Below are positions 21,804 through 32,299 of a stretch of DNA of 64,000 nt, one piece after another. The stretch comes from Chrysolina oricalcia (taxonomy: Eukaryota > Arthropoda > Insecta > Coleoptera > Chrysomelidae), in assembly GCA_944452925.2 (NCBI GenBank), contig OX101813.2:5541425-5605424 (forward strand), written 5' to 3'. Both the position numbers and the translations under genes were made by a program. Position 1 is the stretch's first letter; each line of letters begins with the position of its first letter. Under the pieces are notes generated by a model. That model saw only the letters and a program-made list of their open reading frames with translations. It was not told the origin of the DNA and did no database searches.

Positions 21804-22979
21804 CTGAAAAGAATAATATGAAAAATTGAGTGGTTGGAGTAAGATGAACCATTAAAAATAAATATTGAGAAGTAAAATAATCCAATCTATCTTTGACGGT
21901 AACAACCATAGAAATATAATAAACACTAGAACGCCAATTAGTGGTCCCCCTATGGCGATACACCAACCTATGAGCTTGCGCAATAAAGCGACAGTGTCGC
22001 CAGAGACGGTCTCGGGATTTTTTACTTCCTGTTTCTGAATCTGGTATGAGTTGTCGGTAATAGCATTTGCAATAAAATAGAGTTTTCCTTTAATGACTAC
22101 TTTAATTGACTACTTGCCAGCAAAATCTGTCTATTTCTCGTTGATAGAATCGCACGATATGGACACCAATTGGTGCAAGGCCATCTCGCACGATTTTCCA
22201 GTTAGATATAGGCATGCTGGTTTATATGTAATAAAAAAACAGCATGCCTATCTAAAAGGAAAATTTCACGTAGGATGACCGCTGTTGTGCAGTGAGTTCA
22301 TTTTTAGTGTATCTATCGATCCTAAAAATTTCATGGTTCTACGTCAAAAATTACGGAAGATACGAGGGTGTTTCCATGAGAAGTGAAACACACTGTATGT
22401 CAATTACTTCTTTGGCGATCTCTTTGTAATATATGCTGATGAAACGCCACATCATTAATCATTTGGTGTATCGCTCTATATTTAATAGATATACCGAATG
22501 GTAGTCTTGATTGACTAGTTAAGGAGAAATATGGATAGTTTTGAGGACGCAGTAAAAAATACTGGGCTGTTCTAAAGAAAACTATTTGTCATTTTGTCGA
22601 GCTTTCAGAAATGTTAATTTCCTTTATCAAGACATCTACAAAACATTTGGAATTGCAATATAAAAAACAATTAAGAGATAAGGCAGTACTTGCTGAACTT
22701 GAGGTTTATAGTAAACAGTCAACATTGATAAAGAACAAACGAAGGAATATTTCATCATGATGAAAAACATCCACTTTCAGTTTTGGAAATACTGAATATA
22801 ATTTTTTTTAAAACATTTACGTTACAACAAACGCGAAAAGCATGCGTTTCTGTGAGAAGTTTGAACCAGAGAGAGAGAGAGAGAGAAGATATTTGAAAAT
22901 TGACAACTCCAAGACAATAGGGTTTTTCGGAAACTTACTCAGGGTTACTAACCCGATCCAACCCAATTAACCTAACCTA
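21804..22979. other. Intron with a palindromic-element arm
   Basis: 22262-22395 (GTAGGATGACCGCTGTTGTG ... AGTGAAACACACTG then TA) is one arm of the palindromic element complete at 51777-52682. GAGA repeat at about 22869-22886. ATTAACCTAACCTAAAGG near 22967 resembles insect telomeric CCTAA. No gene seen. Confidence 0.5.
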
Positions 22980-25875
22980 AAGGTAGTAGTAGTAGTTTAT
23001 TTAAAATAGGTAAGCCTAATATACAAACATCTCGATTAAATATAAAAAATGTACATCACACATATAAAATTATCACAGGCAATTGATAGTTATACATGAT
23101 AAGAGTAATACAAGATAAGACAGTATACAAGATTAGATAATAATACAAGATAAGACAGAAATACAAGATAAGATAGAAATACAAGATATGGCAGTAATAG
23201 ACTCAGAATCCTATAACAATAATATTGATAATATTGAACAAAGGTAAGAATGATTTTTCCACAAAGATGTTGTAAACACTCCAATTTAATACGTCAATAA
23301 GTCCAATCATAGAGTTTTAATATACTTTGATAATGATGACTTGAAAGAAGATAAAGATACTGATGATTTTATGTTCATAGGCAGTTTATTGAATTCATTT
23401 AACCCTTTGAAAAATATCTATCTCATGCTCATACTAGAATTGGTTCTGTGAATATGAAAGTCAGTCCTCATTCTTGTGTCATAGTTATGAATTTCATCAT
23501 TTCTTATTAAGAATTCGTTGAAATATGAATGTAGTAGGCCCTTGTTCAATTTATAAATGAAAGTCATACTCATGTAAAATAAACGAGAACTAACTGAAAA
23601 CCATTGCAATGTATCCAACATCAATTTAATTGGAGTATATCTATTGCATTTCAGTATTAATCTCATTCCTCTATTTTGTAGCTTTTGGAGTTGAGAAATG
23701 CGGTTTTGGTTAAACAAGTAAATTATTGTTGCACAATAGTCAAAGTCAGGTTTTATAATGGAATTATAAATAGTAACTCTGGCAAACATGGACAGCTCTT
23801 TTGAAATTCTTGAAAAAAAGTAAATTTTTTTAGATATTTTTCTAATGATATATTCTCCATGACTATTGAATGTTAGATTATTATCGATCATAAATCCCAG
23901 ATATTTGAATTCATCTACAATTTCCAAAGACGTATTTTCAATCACAATATCAATCGAATTAACAATTATATTATCATATTTATATTTAGTTGTAACAATC
24001 ATTGATTTGGTTTTAGCTACATTTATTTTTTAATATTGGCCAATGTGTTGTTAATTTCTATTGTAGCTTGGTCTAAGCTGTGATTTGCACAATACACCAA
24101 TGTATCATCGGCAAATGAGCTAATAGAGCAGTTCCCTGCAATTTGATGAATATCATTTATATAAAGATGAACAGAAGGGGGCCTAAAACGCTTCCTTGAG
24201 GTACTCCAATGCTATTACTCAATTTGTTGGAATAACTTGAGCCAATTTTTGTTTTTTGACTTCGGTTGTTCAGATAGTTCTCCATCCAATCATAAACAGT
24301 GCCAGCAACTCCATAATACCTCAGTTTGCGTAATAAAATGTCTCTATCAATTGTTTCAAATACACGTTTCAGATCTAGAAAAACTGCAATGACATATTTA
24401 TTTTCATCTATTTGTTTTTTCCAATTTGATGAAGTATATTGGAGAGCTGTTTCGCATGAATAACTCTTCCTGAATCCTGATTGGTGATCACTAAGGATAT
24501 TATTGCTATTCAAATAGTTTATCAGCTGTGCATGAGCAGCCAATTCAATTACTTTCTCAAGAGTTGGTAATGTATTTATAGGTCTGAAATTATTTGCGTC
24601 TATTGTATTTGGAATTTTCGGTATTGGTATAATGGTGCTAATTTTGTAACTATCTGGAAATATTCCATATTCAAGAGAAGAATTTATAAAATGTAATATA
24701 ACATGTCCAAGGCTTTCGAATGTTTCTTTAAAGAATCTTGCACTAAGAATTTCAAATTTATTCTTATTGTTATCCGAAGAGAATATAATTTCACGCAGTT
24801 CGCTATAAGTTAGTTTTTGAAAACAATTTAATGTGCTATTTATTTGTATGAGGTTTTCTTGTGACCATTGTTCCTCTTCTATCATACTATCAGCAATATC
24901 TTGGATACTATCAATGAAAAAATTATTAAAGTTGTTAGCTATATCTATTTCATTTCTGCATATTCTAGTGTCACCATTTTCAAAAAATTCAATTTTGTTG
25001 AAATTATAAGGGGCTTCAGGTTTGACAATAGATTTAAGAGTTTTCCACATTTGCTTTGAATTTCCTTTGTTCAAATCAATTTTCTGTTCATAGTATTCTG
25101 ATTTTTTAGCTTTGAGCATATTAACATACTGATTTCGACTTGTCTTATATACTTGCCATTTTTCTTCTTTTTGAATAGTATTACATTTTTTGAAATTTTT
25201 ATATGCTAAATCTCTGTCTTTAGCTTTCTTCCTCAGATCATTATCATAGTATGGTACATCATTTGATTTTAATGTTCTAGTAAAACTTGGAGCAACTCGA
25301 TTTACAATGTCATACACTTTTTTAAAAATTTCTTCTGAGATAATATTATCATTTACACAATGTAATGACCAGTTACAAGACAAGAGTTCCATATTGATTG
25401 ATAACATATTTTCTTTGCACAAATTTCTACACTATTGAATTCTCCCAGGAACATTCGGCTTTGTATTAAATATACTAATGGAAATGATAGAATGATCAGA
25501 AACTTTTGAACAATCATTCACTTTGACAGTAACTTTATCACAATCTGTTATAACATAATCAATTAGAGTTTTACTGAAATTAGTAATTCGAGTATAATCT
25601 TCAACCATTTGATCCACCCCATACATGTTTAGCAAGTGCTGACATTTTTTCGTGTAGATATTATTACTATTTTTAAAGTCAATATTTATATCACCTACCA
25701 AGACAGTTTTTCTATTCTGAAAATAAGTTTCTAGTATCTCTTCCATTTTATCAATAAACACCGAGTTACTTGCATTTGGTGAATGGTAAACACCTCCAAT
25801 GGTCCATTTTTGGCTATCAATTGAAATTTCTACGAACTTGAACCAACAGTTAATTTCTAATGTTATACTTTTCAA
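22980..25875 (-). pseudogene. Non-LTR retrotransposon, 5'-truncated, frameshifted
   Basis: Minus strand, in order. The end of an APE-type endonuclease is at 25875-25432 (WTIGGVYHSPN, VLVGDINIDF, TLIDYVITD, SDHSIISISI). The RT is at 25422-24157 (NNFRPINTLPTLEKVIE, HQSGFRKSYSCETA, VAVFLDLKRVFETIDRDILL, GVPQGSVLGPLLF). SSFADDTLVYCANHSLDQAT follows in another frame at about 24130-24030. The C-terminal region is at 24002-23418 (LGFMIDNNLTF, IIKPDFDYCATIIY). At least two frameshifts and one stop after VPGRIQ break it. The 3' end is near 22985 with a short run of TAG/CTA units; 23095-23190 holds an 18-bp tandem repeat (ACAAGATAAGACAGAAAT). The right end abuts the Harbinger element at 25876. Confidence 0.85.
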
Positions 25876-25932
25876 AGGTGCGTTTAGATTGCGCGAAATT
25901 GTTGCCGGTTGCTCCGAGTGCAGCATTTGCAA

Positions 25933-26301
25933 TTATGATGATAATTGTATTGAGACAGAAAAGACAAAGAAATAAAAGAACACGCCGATGGTGGTCGAAA
26001 GACATATTTCGTCGGAGATTTCAATATGGAAACAGACTTGTGAATATACATTTCGAAACTTTACTCGGATGACCACAGAAGATTTTGAACAGCTCGTATC
26101 ACTAGTTGATCCTAAAATAAGAGAAATGGATACCAACATGAGAGAGGCGATATCTGTAAAAGAGAGGTTGACAGTTTGTTTGAGATTTCTTGCTATGGGA
26201 GATTCCTACAGCAGCCTACAATACCTCTTCAGAATATCGAAAAGCACAATTCCAGTAGTTTGCGATGTGTTAGTTCAGTCACTTAGAAATATGTAAAGGT
26301 A
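25933..26301 (+). pseudogene. Harbinger 1 transposase, exon 1
   Basis: ATG at 25933 opens a basic start (LRQKRQRNKRTRRWWSKDIF) then RRRFQYGNRL. The conserved FTRMTTEDFEQLVSLVDPKI, MDTNMREAISVKERLTVCLR and LQYLFRISKSTIPVVCDVL follow in another frame, so one indel lies near 26040. A further indel is needed before the donor AAG/GTAAAA at 26301-26302. This is the HTH-like N-terminal part of HARBI1-type nucleases. The MADF partner's last exon lies in the following intron, on the other strand. Confidence 0.8.
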
Positions 26302-26624
26302 AAATAAATTCTTTTTGTTTATTTTATTAGTTATTATTTATTATTATTTATTGAAACGAAAAATGTTCACATATCTAATAAAACAGATTGTATATCGACT
26401 TCTGGAGTGATACTTTCTGAGGTATCTAATGTTGTTAGGGGAGCGTTTGATGAAAAAGTCGATGTTTGGCTCCTATAATCATGTGAACTATGTTACGACT
26501 CAGAAGACGAACTGGGCGGGATGTGTATTTGTACAGTATTACCATATGATGAAGTAGAATACATTCCCATATCTGCTTCAAATAAAATATTAGCGAAGGC
26601 TCGTTTGACGTGCGCCTGCGAGTT

Positions 26625-28641
26625 CTAGTCGTACTTTCGTAATTCATTCGCCAAATTCAAAGCATAGGTGAAGTACGCATCATTAGATAAATTAACCGAT
26701 GACTTGAATATTTGCATAGCTTCAGGCAGCATTGAGTCGGATTCTTGATCAGCTGCCTTACGTTTGATGCCAGTTCTCTGTCTCCTGCTAGTATTTGGAG
26801 TAGGAAAGGTAGTCTCTTGTAACATCTGCTGACGTGTGGTCGAACATGAAGTAGCTGCCGATGTAGAAGATGCAGATGTAGTAGTTGCAGTTACTGTAGT
26901 TGCAGATGAATTTTCTGCGGGGGTGACCGTAGGCGAAGTTGGCGTTTCAGGAACTTTTATTTCGGAGTGTTCCTGAAACAAAACAACCAACGGTTAAGTA
27001 GTTCTTTTCGGAACCAGGTTAATTTTATTTTTGACTCCTTGTGAACATGTTTGGCATAAAAATGTTTTCGCCTTTATTTTGAATGTTATTAATTTATTTT
27101 GTTTTTGTTTCAGGTACCATCTACTACAGAAGAGTGGCTTCAGATCTCCGAATTTGAAAGAAAGTGGCAATTTCCTCACGTTATCGGGGCTATGGATGGC
27201 AAACACATTTTACAAGCACCTATTAATTCAGGGACTGAATACTACAACTACAAATTTTTTTTAAGCATTGTGCTATTTGCAATAGTCGACGCAGACTATA
27301 ATTTTATCTATGCTGATGTAGGATCTCAAGGGCGGATATCGGACGGTGGTGTATTCAAAAATACGACATTGTACAATAAACTGGAGAGGCGCGAATTAAA
27401 TGTTCCTCCCCCAGAAGTCTTACAAGTTCCATATTCTATGCAAGTACCATATTACGTATTAGGTGACAAAGCGTTTGCATTGAGTGAGTACACTATTAAA
27501 AAAAAAATGTTATTTCCGTCAACCGATTGTACCCCTACGCGCAACCCTCGGAAGTCTTCGAGAGACTTGTGTGAGCTAGGGAAGACGCAGCCCTTACCTT
27601 TTAACGTGTGATGCCATGCACGAGACCGATGACCATGCGAGGCTTTGAACCCTCGACCCTTCGCTCCAAAGGCGAACGTTCTACCAGCACGGCCAACACG
27701 GCCCAAGCACGGCCAACACGGCCAACACTATGAGACCATTTGATGGTAATCCCGTGGTACATTCACCGGAACGTGTATTTGATTACCGTCATTCCAGATC
27801 ACGTCGGTCTTGGAGAATGCCTTTGGAATAATGAATTCAGTATTTCGTGTATTGAGAAAACCTCTACTTGTGCAACCAGAAATAGCGACAAAAGTTACTT
27901 TAGCAACCATTTATTTACATAACTTTCTACGCAAAAGTACTTCTCATGGAACGTACACTCCTCCTGGATGTTTCGATACTGACAACAATGGCAACATTAT
28001 AAATGGTAGATGACGCAACGACGCACCTATGACATCGTTCCTTCCAATCCGCAATATTCCGCGAAGAACATCCGCACAGCTCAAAGACGTTCGCTTACAT
28101 TTATTTAATCATTTTATTTTAAATCAACCGTTGCCGTGGCAGGACCAATATTAAGAATCCACTTACCCCACTAGCAGTATTCACCGTTTCCCTTGGGATG
28201 TCTTTATCAGCCAAAAAATCAAAGTATTTGTAGGCGAACCATTTAGAGTCATATACATCAACGCTACCTGTAACAATAATAAAGCTTATTTTAGTGTATT
28301 TATTTAAGGAATTATCTCGTTTTATGGTACTAGTATGCATGCTGATACAATTACAAAAAGTCAGACAAACAAGTGAATATTAATACTAAGCATAAAAAAA
28401 TAAAAATGTACATACCGGAACCAGTGACTCTGCTTTTCTTCTCCCTGGACCTCTCACTCCTATAGGAACCCATCAATGTTTTTGCCTTTAAGGTAGCAAC
28501 AGGGTACTGCAATTTTGCACTCATTTCCTTCCAAGCTTCCTCTCTCTTCATGCGGTTATGGTGAACCTTATCTTTGGCATCCCATAAAAATCGGTACTTT
28601 GCGTAAAGTTCAATGAGGCGGATGCTATCCTCCTGGTTCAT
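26625..28641 (-). CDS. Harbinger 1 MADF-domain DNA-binding protein, three exons
   Basis: Exons: 28641-28416, 28267-28167 and 26972-26625. Donors G/GTATGT and GGG/GTAAGT and acceptors TTACAG/G and TTTCAG/G are all canonical, and the phases (1, 0) join cleanly. Exon 1 has the MADF wording MNQEDSIRLIELYAKYRFLW and KREEAWKEMSAKLQYPVATL; exon 2 continues VDVYDSKWFAYKYFDFLADK. Exon 3 is a Thr/Ser/Ala-rich tail ending in a helical ANELRKYD. No frame break is visible. Such partner proteins bind the element's ends and bring the nuclease to the nucleus. Its second intron contains the transposase's catalytic exon on the opposite strand. Confidence 0.78.
27115..28013 (+). pseudogene. Harbinger 1 transposase, catalytic exon split by a SINE
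   Basis: Acceptor TTTGTTTCAG/GTACCATC near 27114. Motifs: TTEEWLQISEFERKWQFPHV, GAMDGKHI (first Asp), VGSQGRISDGGVF (second Asp), YYVLGDKAFALSEY. The SINE at about 27509-27722 interrupts after KKKM. Reading resumes MRPFDGNPVVHSPERVFDYR, then after a 1-nt shift ENAFGIMNSVFRVLRKPLLV (Glu of the triad) and LHNFLRKS, to TGA at 28011-28013. It is a DDE nuclease that excises Harbinger at TWA sites, here inactivated by the SINE and indels. Confidence 0.85.
27509..27722 (-). repeat. tRNA-derived SINE, family 1, copy 1
   Basis: The minus strand has A-box-like TGGTAGAACGTTCGCC and B-box-like GAGGGTTCAAAGCC about 30 nt later, then a body with CACGAGACC / GTGATGCCATGC and AAGACTTCCGAGG. A second copy is at 60883-61078. 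It inserted in the Harbinger transposase; ATG occurs on both sides, perhaps part of the target duplication. Confidence 0.72.
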
Positions 28642-28846
28642 TTTTGGCGCGAAACAGTAGAATCGGTTTACACTACAAGAAACACGAGAAGCGAGGCTCT
28701 TTGATGCGCGATTCAAAACCTACTGACGAGTGGCTCGCGACGAAACATACTCGCAAGTACTCGCGAAACAAGTTTCGGGGTGAGTATCAGTTATAAACGA
28801 AGCGAAACATTTTCGCGAAACAATTTCGCGCTATCTAAACGCGCCT

Positions 28847-29143
28847 TAACCCGAGTCAGTGATCGGCGTATGCAACACGGTTTCCGAACGCGGGTTGGTA
28901 ACTTAGGTTAGGGACCTTATCAAGCCGGGTAGGTTTCCGAAAAACTCTTATGTCAGTATTACCACGAAATCGCACCACACTGCATAACCAACCCAGAAAC
29001 AAAAATTGGAAAACTTGACTCCCGACCCAGTGCTGCGAACCTAATTTTTTAAGATTTTTTAGATATGAGTACATTTTTCACACTCTCATTGAACAGTTTG
29101 TCCGTAACTGAATTATATGATGACAGAACAGTAGTTTCCGTAC
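28847..29143. other. Intronic spacer
   Basis: Between Harbinger 1 and ZUP1 exon 3. About 28880-28950 (TTTCCGAAAAACTC, TTAGGTTAGGG) resembles the flank at 22921-22975 in reverse, perhaps the site into which the neighbouring non-LTR element jumped. No gene seen. Confidence 0.35.
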
Positions 29144-29310
29144 CTGTTAACATGTTCCTCTAACTCGTTCGGACTCAAACTTGTATAATTGCACATAGGG
29201 CATTGAAGCCTGGAAGCAGAACTCCTCAACTTCAAATCCAAATTAGAACGTAAAGGTGAACCTTGTCCATGGCTGGAATTACTTGGACTAATCTCTCCTC
29301 CTCCATTGAC
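29144..29310 (-). CDS. ZUP1: ZUP1-like gene, exon 3
   Basis: Acceptor CGTTATAG/GTCAAT at 29311 and donor AACAG/GTACGG at 29143. It starts in phase 0 (VNGGGEISPSNSSHGQG) and ends in phase 2. It encodes a Ser/Gly-rich linker, then QCPMCNYTSLSPNELEEHVN. The finger is completed by RSH in exon 4 (CxxC, 12 residues, H, 4 residues, H), which proves the junction across 7.3 kb. Confidence 0.85.
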
Positions 29311-29363
29311 CTATAACGATCGAATAGTACATCGCACTGATTAACTGGTTCACATGAGTATAC

Positions 29364-29481
29364 CTTGGGGTTCAAATTGATATTTATATTACTTCTGAGT
29401 TCTCCCGAGCTATTTTTGTTATTGCTAGAATATGATGGAAAGTTCCAATGATTATTCTCACCATTTATCCCATTCAATTCA
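29364..29481 (-). CDS. ZUP1: ZUP1-like gene, exon 2
   Basis: Acceptor TTTGTTTTAG/TGAATT and donor CCCAAG/GTATAC. The first T completes codon AG/T from exon 1 (54052), giving ...SPS ELNGINGE. The rest is an Asn/Ser-rich linker of low conservation, as expected between ZUP1 fingers 2 and 3. Only 53 bp (29311-29363) separates it from exon 3. Confidence 0.78.
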
Positions 29482-29847
29482 CTAAAACAAATTGAGAAAC
29501 ATTTTATGAAACAAATTTTGAGGAGCTATTTTGAACATATCATTGGAAATACTTTTTAATTGGGGGTACTTAACAATTACTAATTAAAGTTTCAATCCAG
29601 TTTTCCAATCGAATATGTGCGGAAAAGTACTGATATTTAATAGCTATTTAAATACCAAGGGAGAAAAATCATACTTTTCCTCCCGCGGATAGTTTTATAT
29701 CCGCGGGAGGAAAAGCATTTTTTCTGAAATCGTTGAAGAATGCCCACTTTCTCGGAGCAACTTCAGGTCTCAAAATACGCTAATCTAGTATTTTAGTCCG
29801 TTGCTAAGCAACGAACTTTCCCGGACCGTTTTCGGACCTAAACGGTA

Positions 29848-30030
29848 CGGGAATAGTAATTTACGTAACAAGTCCGGAAAATACTGTTTTTTGGACGAGT
29901 AGACCAAATTCTAGGACGAGCGTTAGCGAGTCCTGGAAGTCTACGAGTCCAAAAAAACTGTTTTCGGACGTGTTGCGTACACTATTTTTTCGGCAATCAT
30001 GTAAAATAACAAATGAGACGCATTTACTCT
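29848..30030. repeat. Dispersed repeat, uninterrupted copy
   Basis: ATAGTAATTTACGTAACAAG ... GGACGAGCGTTAGCGAGTCC ... GACGTGTTGCGTACACTATT. The same sequence occurs at 45092-45179 and 46163-46262, where a hAT piece splits it. It contains the short hairpin GGAC(GAGCGTTAGCGA)GTCC. Confidence 0.75.
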
Positions 30031-30574
30031 AAGAGACCAAGAGAGGTCGACGATTCCAAATTTGAATATTTCGAACATTTCAGTTCTTATTTGTATTATA
30101 TATTGAAATTAGAACAGAAGATAGGTACAACAGAAACATTCTAATTCTTATTTATATTAATATTTGTATTAAAATTCGAGCACTTCCCGGCCTAGTCCGG
30201 GAAGTACGTACGGACTAGGCCGGGAAGTGCTACTTTCCCAAAGAAAAAGTGTCCGGGAAGTGAACACTTCCCGGATGGTTGCCGAAAAAGTACTTTCACG
30301 TATCGCAAACGATACGGGACAATTTTTGCTGGCTTGTTTACATTTTAGACAGTTATTAAATTCACGCAAACAATATGTAGAATTCCTTAGTTTCTGATAA
30401 TGCACATTCCCGGACAAATGTAAATTGTTGGCCGAGGCGTTAAGCCGAGGCCAACAAGCATTGTATTGATTTTACTACTAGATACACAATATACTATTCC
30501 TCCTGAGGTATGTATATAGTTTTTTATACTACCTTTAAGGTCGTCATTTTTATAACGTCCTAAAAGTTTTGAAA

Positions 30575-30748
30575 ATGAGTTCTAGCGAAGACGACCTGCC
30601 AAAAGATCTCGCTGAAGAGGCAAAATTGATTTCAATGCATCTTCTTCCTGATAAATCGAAAGGAAAAGTACTGTTTTCCTCCCGGCGGGAGAAAAAGTAC
30701 CATTTTCCTCCCTTCTTTAGGGGTCGAAATAGCTATTTGTATTACTAG
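30575..30748 (+). pseudogene. Possible N-terminus of a tyrosine-recombinase element
   Basis: ATG at 30575 opens 57 codons, MSSSEDDLPKDLAEEAKLIS then LLPDKSKGKV, ending at TAG 30746-30748. An acidic start followed by LLPxKSxxxY is how many Crypton/DIRS-like recombinase proteins of animals begin, from memory. The conserved part ends at KSK and is replaced by hairpin sequence, so only the first 35 or so residues can be ancestral. It could be chance. Confidence 0.28.
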
Positions 30749-30889
30749 GGAGGAAAGTGCCACTTTTCCTCCCGCAGGATGTAGTTTACTGCCCGACGCG
30801 AAGCGGAGGGCAGTAAACATCCAAGGGAGGAAAAGGCACTTTACTCCCATGTAATACATATGATTTTCCTCCTACCCACTCAATAAAAC

Positions 30890-31350
30890 CTTTTTGTGAC
30901 TTTGTTTGCAAATAGACCTATTCTTACTTGATGGAAAGTATAGACAATACAGTCATGTGTATCTGAGAATCTGCGGTGGTGCAATGGCTAGCGTCTTGGG
31001 CTTGTAATCCGAAGGTCCCGGGTTCATCTCCTGGCAATTACAACTTTTTTTTTTCAAGAACGTTATTTTACTTCTTTTCTTGTTAGTGATTTGAATTATT
31101 GGACATTTAGATAGCTTATACATTTCAGATTGCTATTGAGTGATTTTCTCATAAGTAATGTTATGTGCCTATTCGAATGAAGTGTCGATCATTTTTTTTC
31201 TAAGAGCTGCGCTTGTAGAAAAAATAATGTGTGTATTTCGAGCACAAAGTGTCATTGTCGTTCTCCAAAGATTAATCTCTTTGTCGAGCAACAATCAATC
31301 ACTTTGCGCTCTAAATTCACAAATAGCTATTAAAGAACTAGAGTAGAAGT
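30890..31350 (+). repeat. tRNA-derived SINE-like repeat, family 2, copy 1
   Basis: Contains a tRNA-like head at about 30971-31043: GCGGTGGTGCAATGGCTAGC, loop CTTGTAA (anticodon TGT, Thr-like) and CCGGGTTCATCTCCTGG as T-arm. Downstream body and upstream 80 bp are shared with 38110-38590. It lacks a proper acceptor stem, so it is not called as a working tRNA gene. Confidence 0.6.
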
Positions 31351-32299
31351 AACATTCATGTTTGATTTTTACCCGAATACAGGATATGTTCTAGAAATTA
31401 CGGAAACAATTTGATTATAATAGATTCACAAGTTTCATCGTTTACAACTTACTTGAAATGAGGGGGAGTTTCCTCCCTGGTTTGAGGGAGAAAAGTGTGT
31501 ACTTTCTATAGGGGTAGGAGGAAAATAAAGTTTTCTAGTGAGGTAGTAAAAAAAACAATTTTTTTAATAAACTGAAAGAATTAGAATTTTAGATTTAGGT
31601 TTTAAATCACTACTTGTTTTATTTGCAGAAATTTCGAAAAATATTGTCGTAAACAGTGCTTCACGAACCACTTATTATAGACCTTCAGATAACGACAGAT
31701 TTTGCTGACTCAAATTTCTCTTTTCTGGGATTTTAACCACTAGAAATTATGTCAGTGTTGAGCCCAAAAAATGAAAATTTAGCGATCGGACGTGAGCTAG
31801 GCATATAGAAAATTCATTTTCCTTTTGCAAAAAAAAAATTGATTTTTATTTTTATTTTCTCGTTTATGGCATTTTAACATAGGTATAACAATCTAATAGT
31901 GAAAAACCGAAGCCATAAGGTTTGCAAGTACTTAAAGGGTTGAAATAGGGCCGCGATCTTGTAAAAAAATTGTTGGTTGCTGAGGCATTTTCTCGCTTAT
32001 GGCAATCGACCGAATGAAATTTAATATTGTTAGAAACCCGAAAAAAATTCCCATAAGCCGGTCGGCTGTTGAGGTAAATTTTCCGGGCGGAAAATTTTGT
32101 TGAAATTTTTTTTTGTTTCCTGCAAAATTTGTTAATGTAAAAGACTGTTATAAAAAAAGCCATAAGTCTAGTTCGTGCTTATGATACTATATGAAACTGG
32201 AAAACTTGCAGGAAAATCACAGGAATATTTGTTCATTTTCTCGTTTATGGGAATTGGCATGTAGGAAGAAAAACTGCTTTCAAAACCAAAAAAAAAGCT
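31351..32299. other. Spacer with one arm of a distant inverted repeat
   Basis: 31655-31830 (AACGACAGATTTTGCTGACT, CAGTGTTGAGCCCAAAAAAT) is the inverse of about 41520-41700. The remainder is AT-rich. No gene seen. Confidence 0.5.

Larger units (their letters stand above)
25876..28846 (+). mobile_element. PIF/Harbinger element 1 (transposase plus MADF gene)
   Basis: Inverted ends: AGGTGCGTTTAGATTGCGCG from 25876 and, reversed, AGGCGCGTTTAGATAGCGCG from 28846, continuing AAATTGTT on both. Flanks CAA (25873-25875) and TAA (28847-28849) fit a once-mutated 3-bp TAA duplication. It holds the two-gene set typical of Harbinger: a HARBI1-type transposase (plus) and a Myb/MADF-type DNA-binding partner (minus). 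A tRNA-derived SINE sits in the transposase. 2,971 bp. Confidence 0.85.
29674..30845. repeat. Cluster of perfect hairpins
   Basis: At least five perfect stems: 29674-29691/29698-29715 (18 bp, core CCTCCCGCGG), 30180-30199/30211-30230 (20 bp, core TTCCCGGCCTAGTCC), 30252-30262/30265-30275 (11 bp), 30425-30433/30449-30457 (9 bp) and 30784-30794/30808-30818 (11 bp), with imperfect ones at 30674-30696 and 30748-30773. Loops often read GCGTTAAGC or GCGAAGC. The words TCCTCCC and CTTCCCGG recur. It is intronic to the ZUP1-like gene; I do not recognise the family. Confidence 0.75.

Noticed and set aside
23095..23190. CRISPR-like array
   Set aside because: Units of 18 bp without unique spacers in a eukaryotic intron; a plain tandem repeat at a retroelement's 3' end.
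30971..31043. tRNA-Thr gene
   Set aside because: T-arm and anticodon arm look right but the acceptor stem does not pair, and the surrounding body is a repeat.
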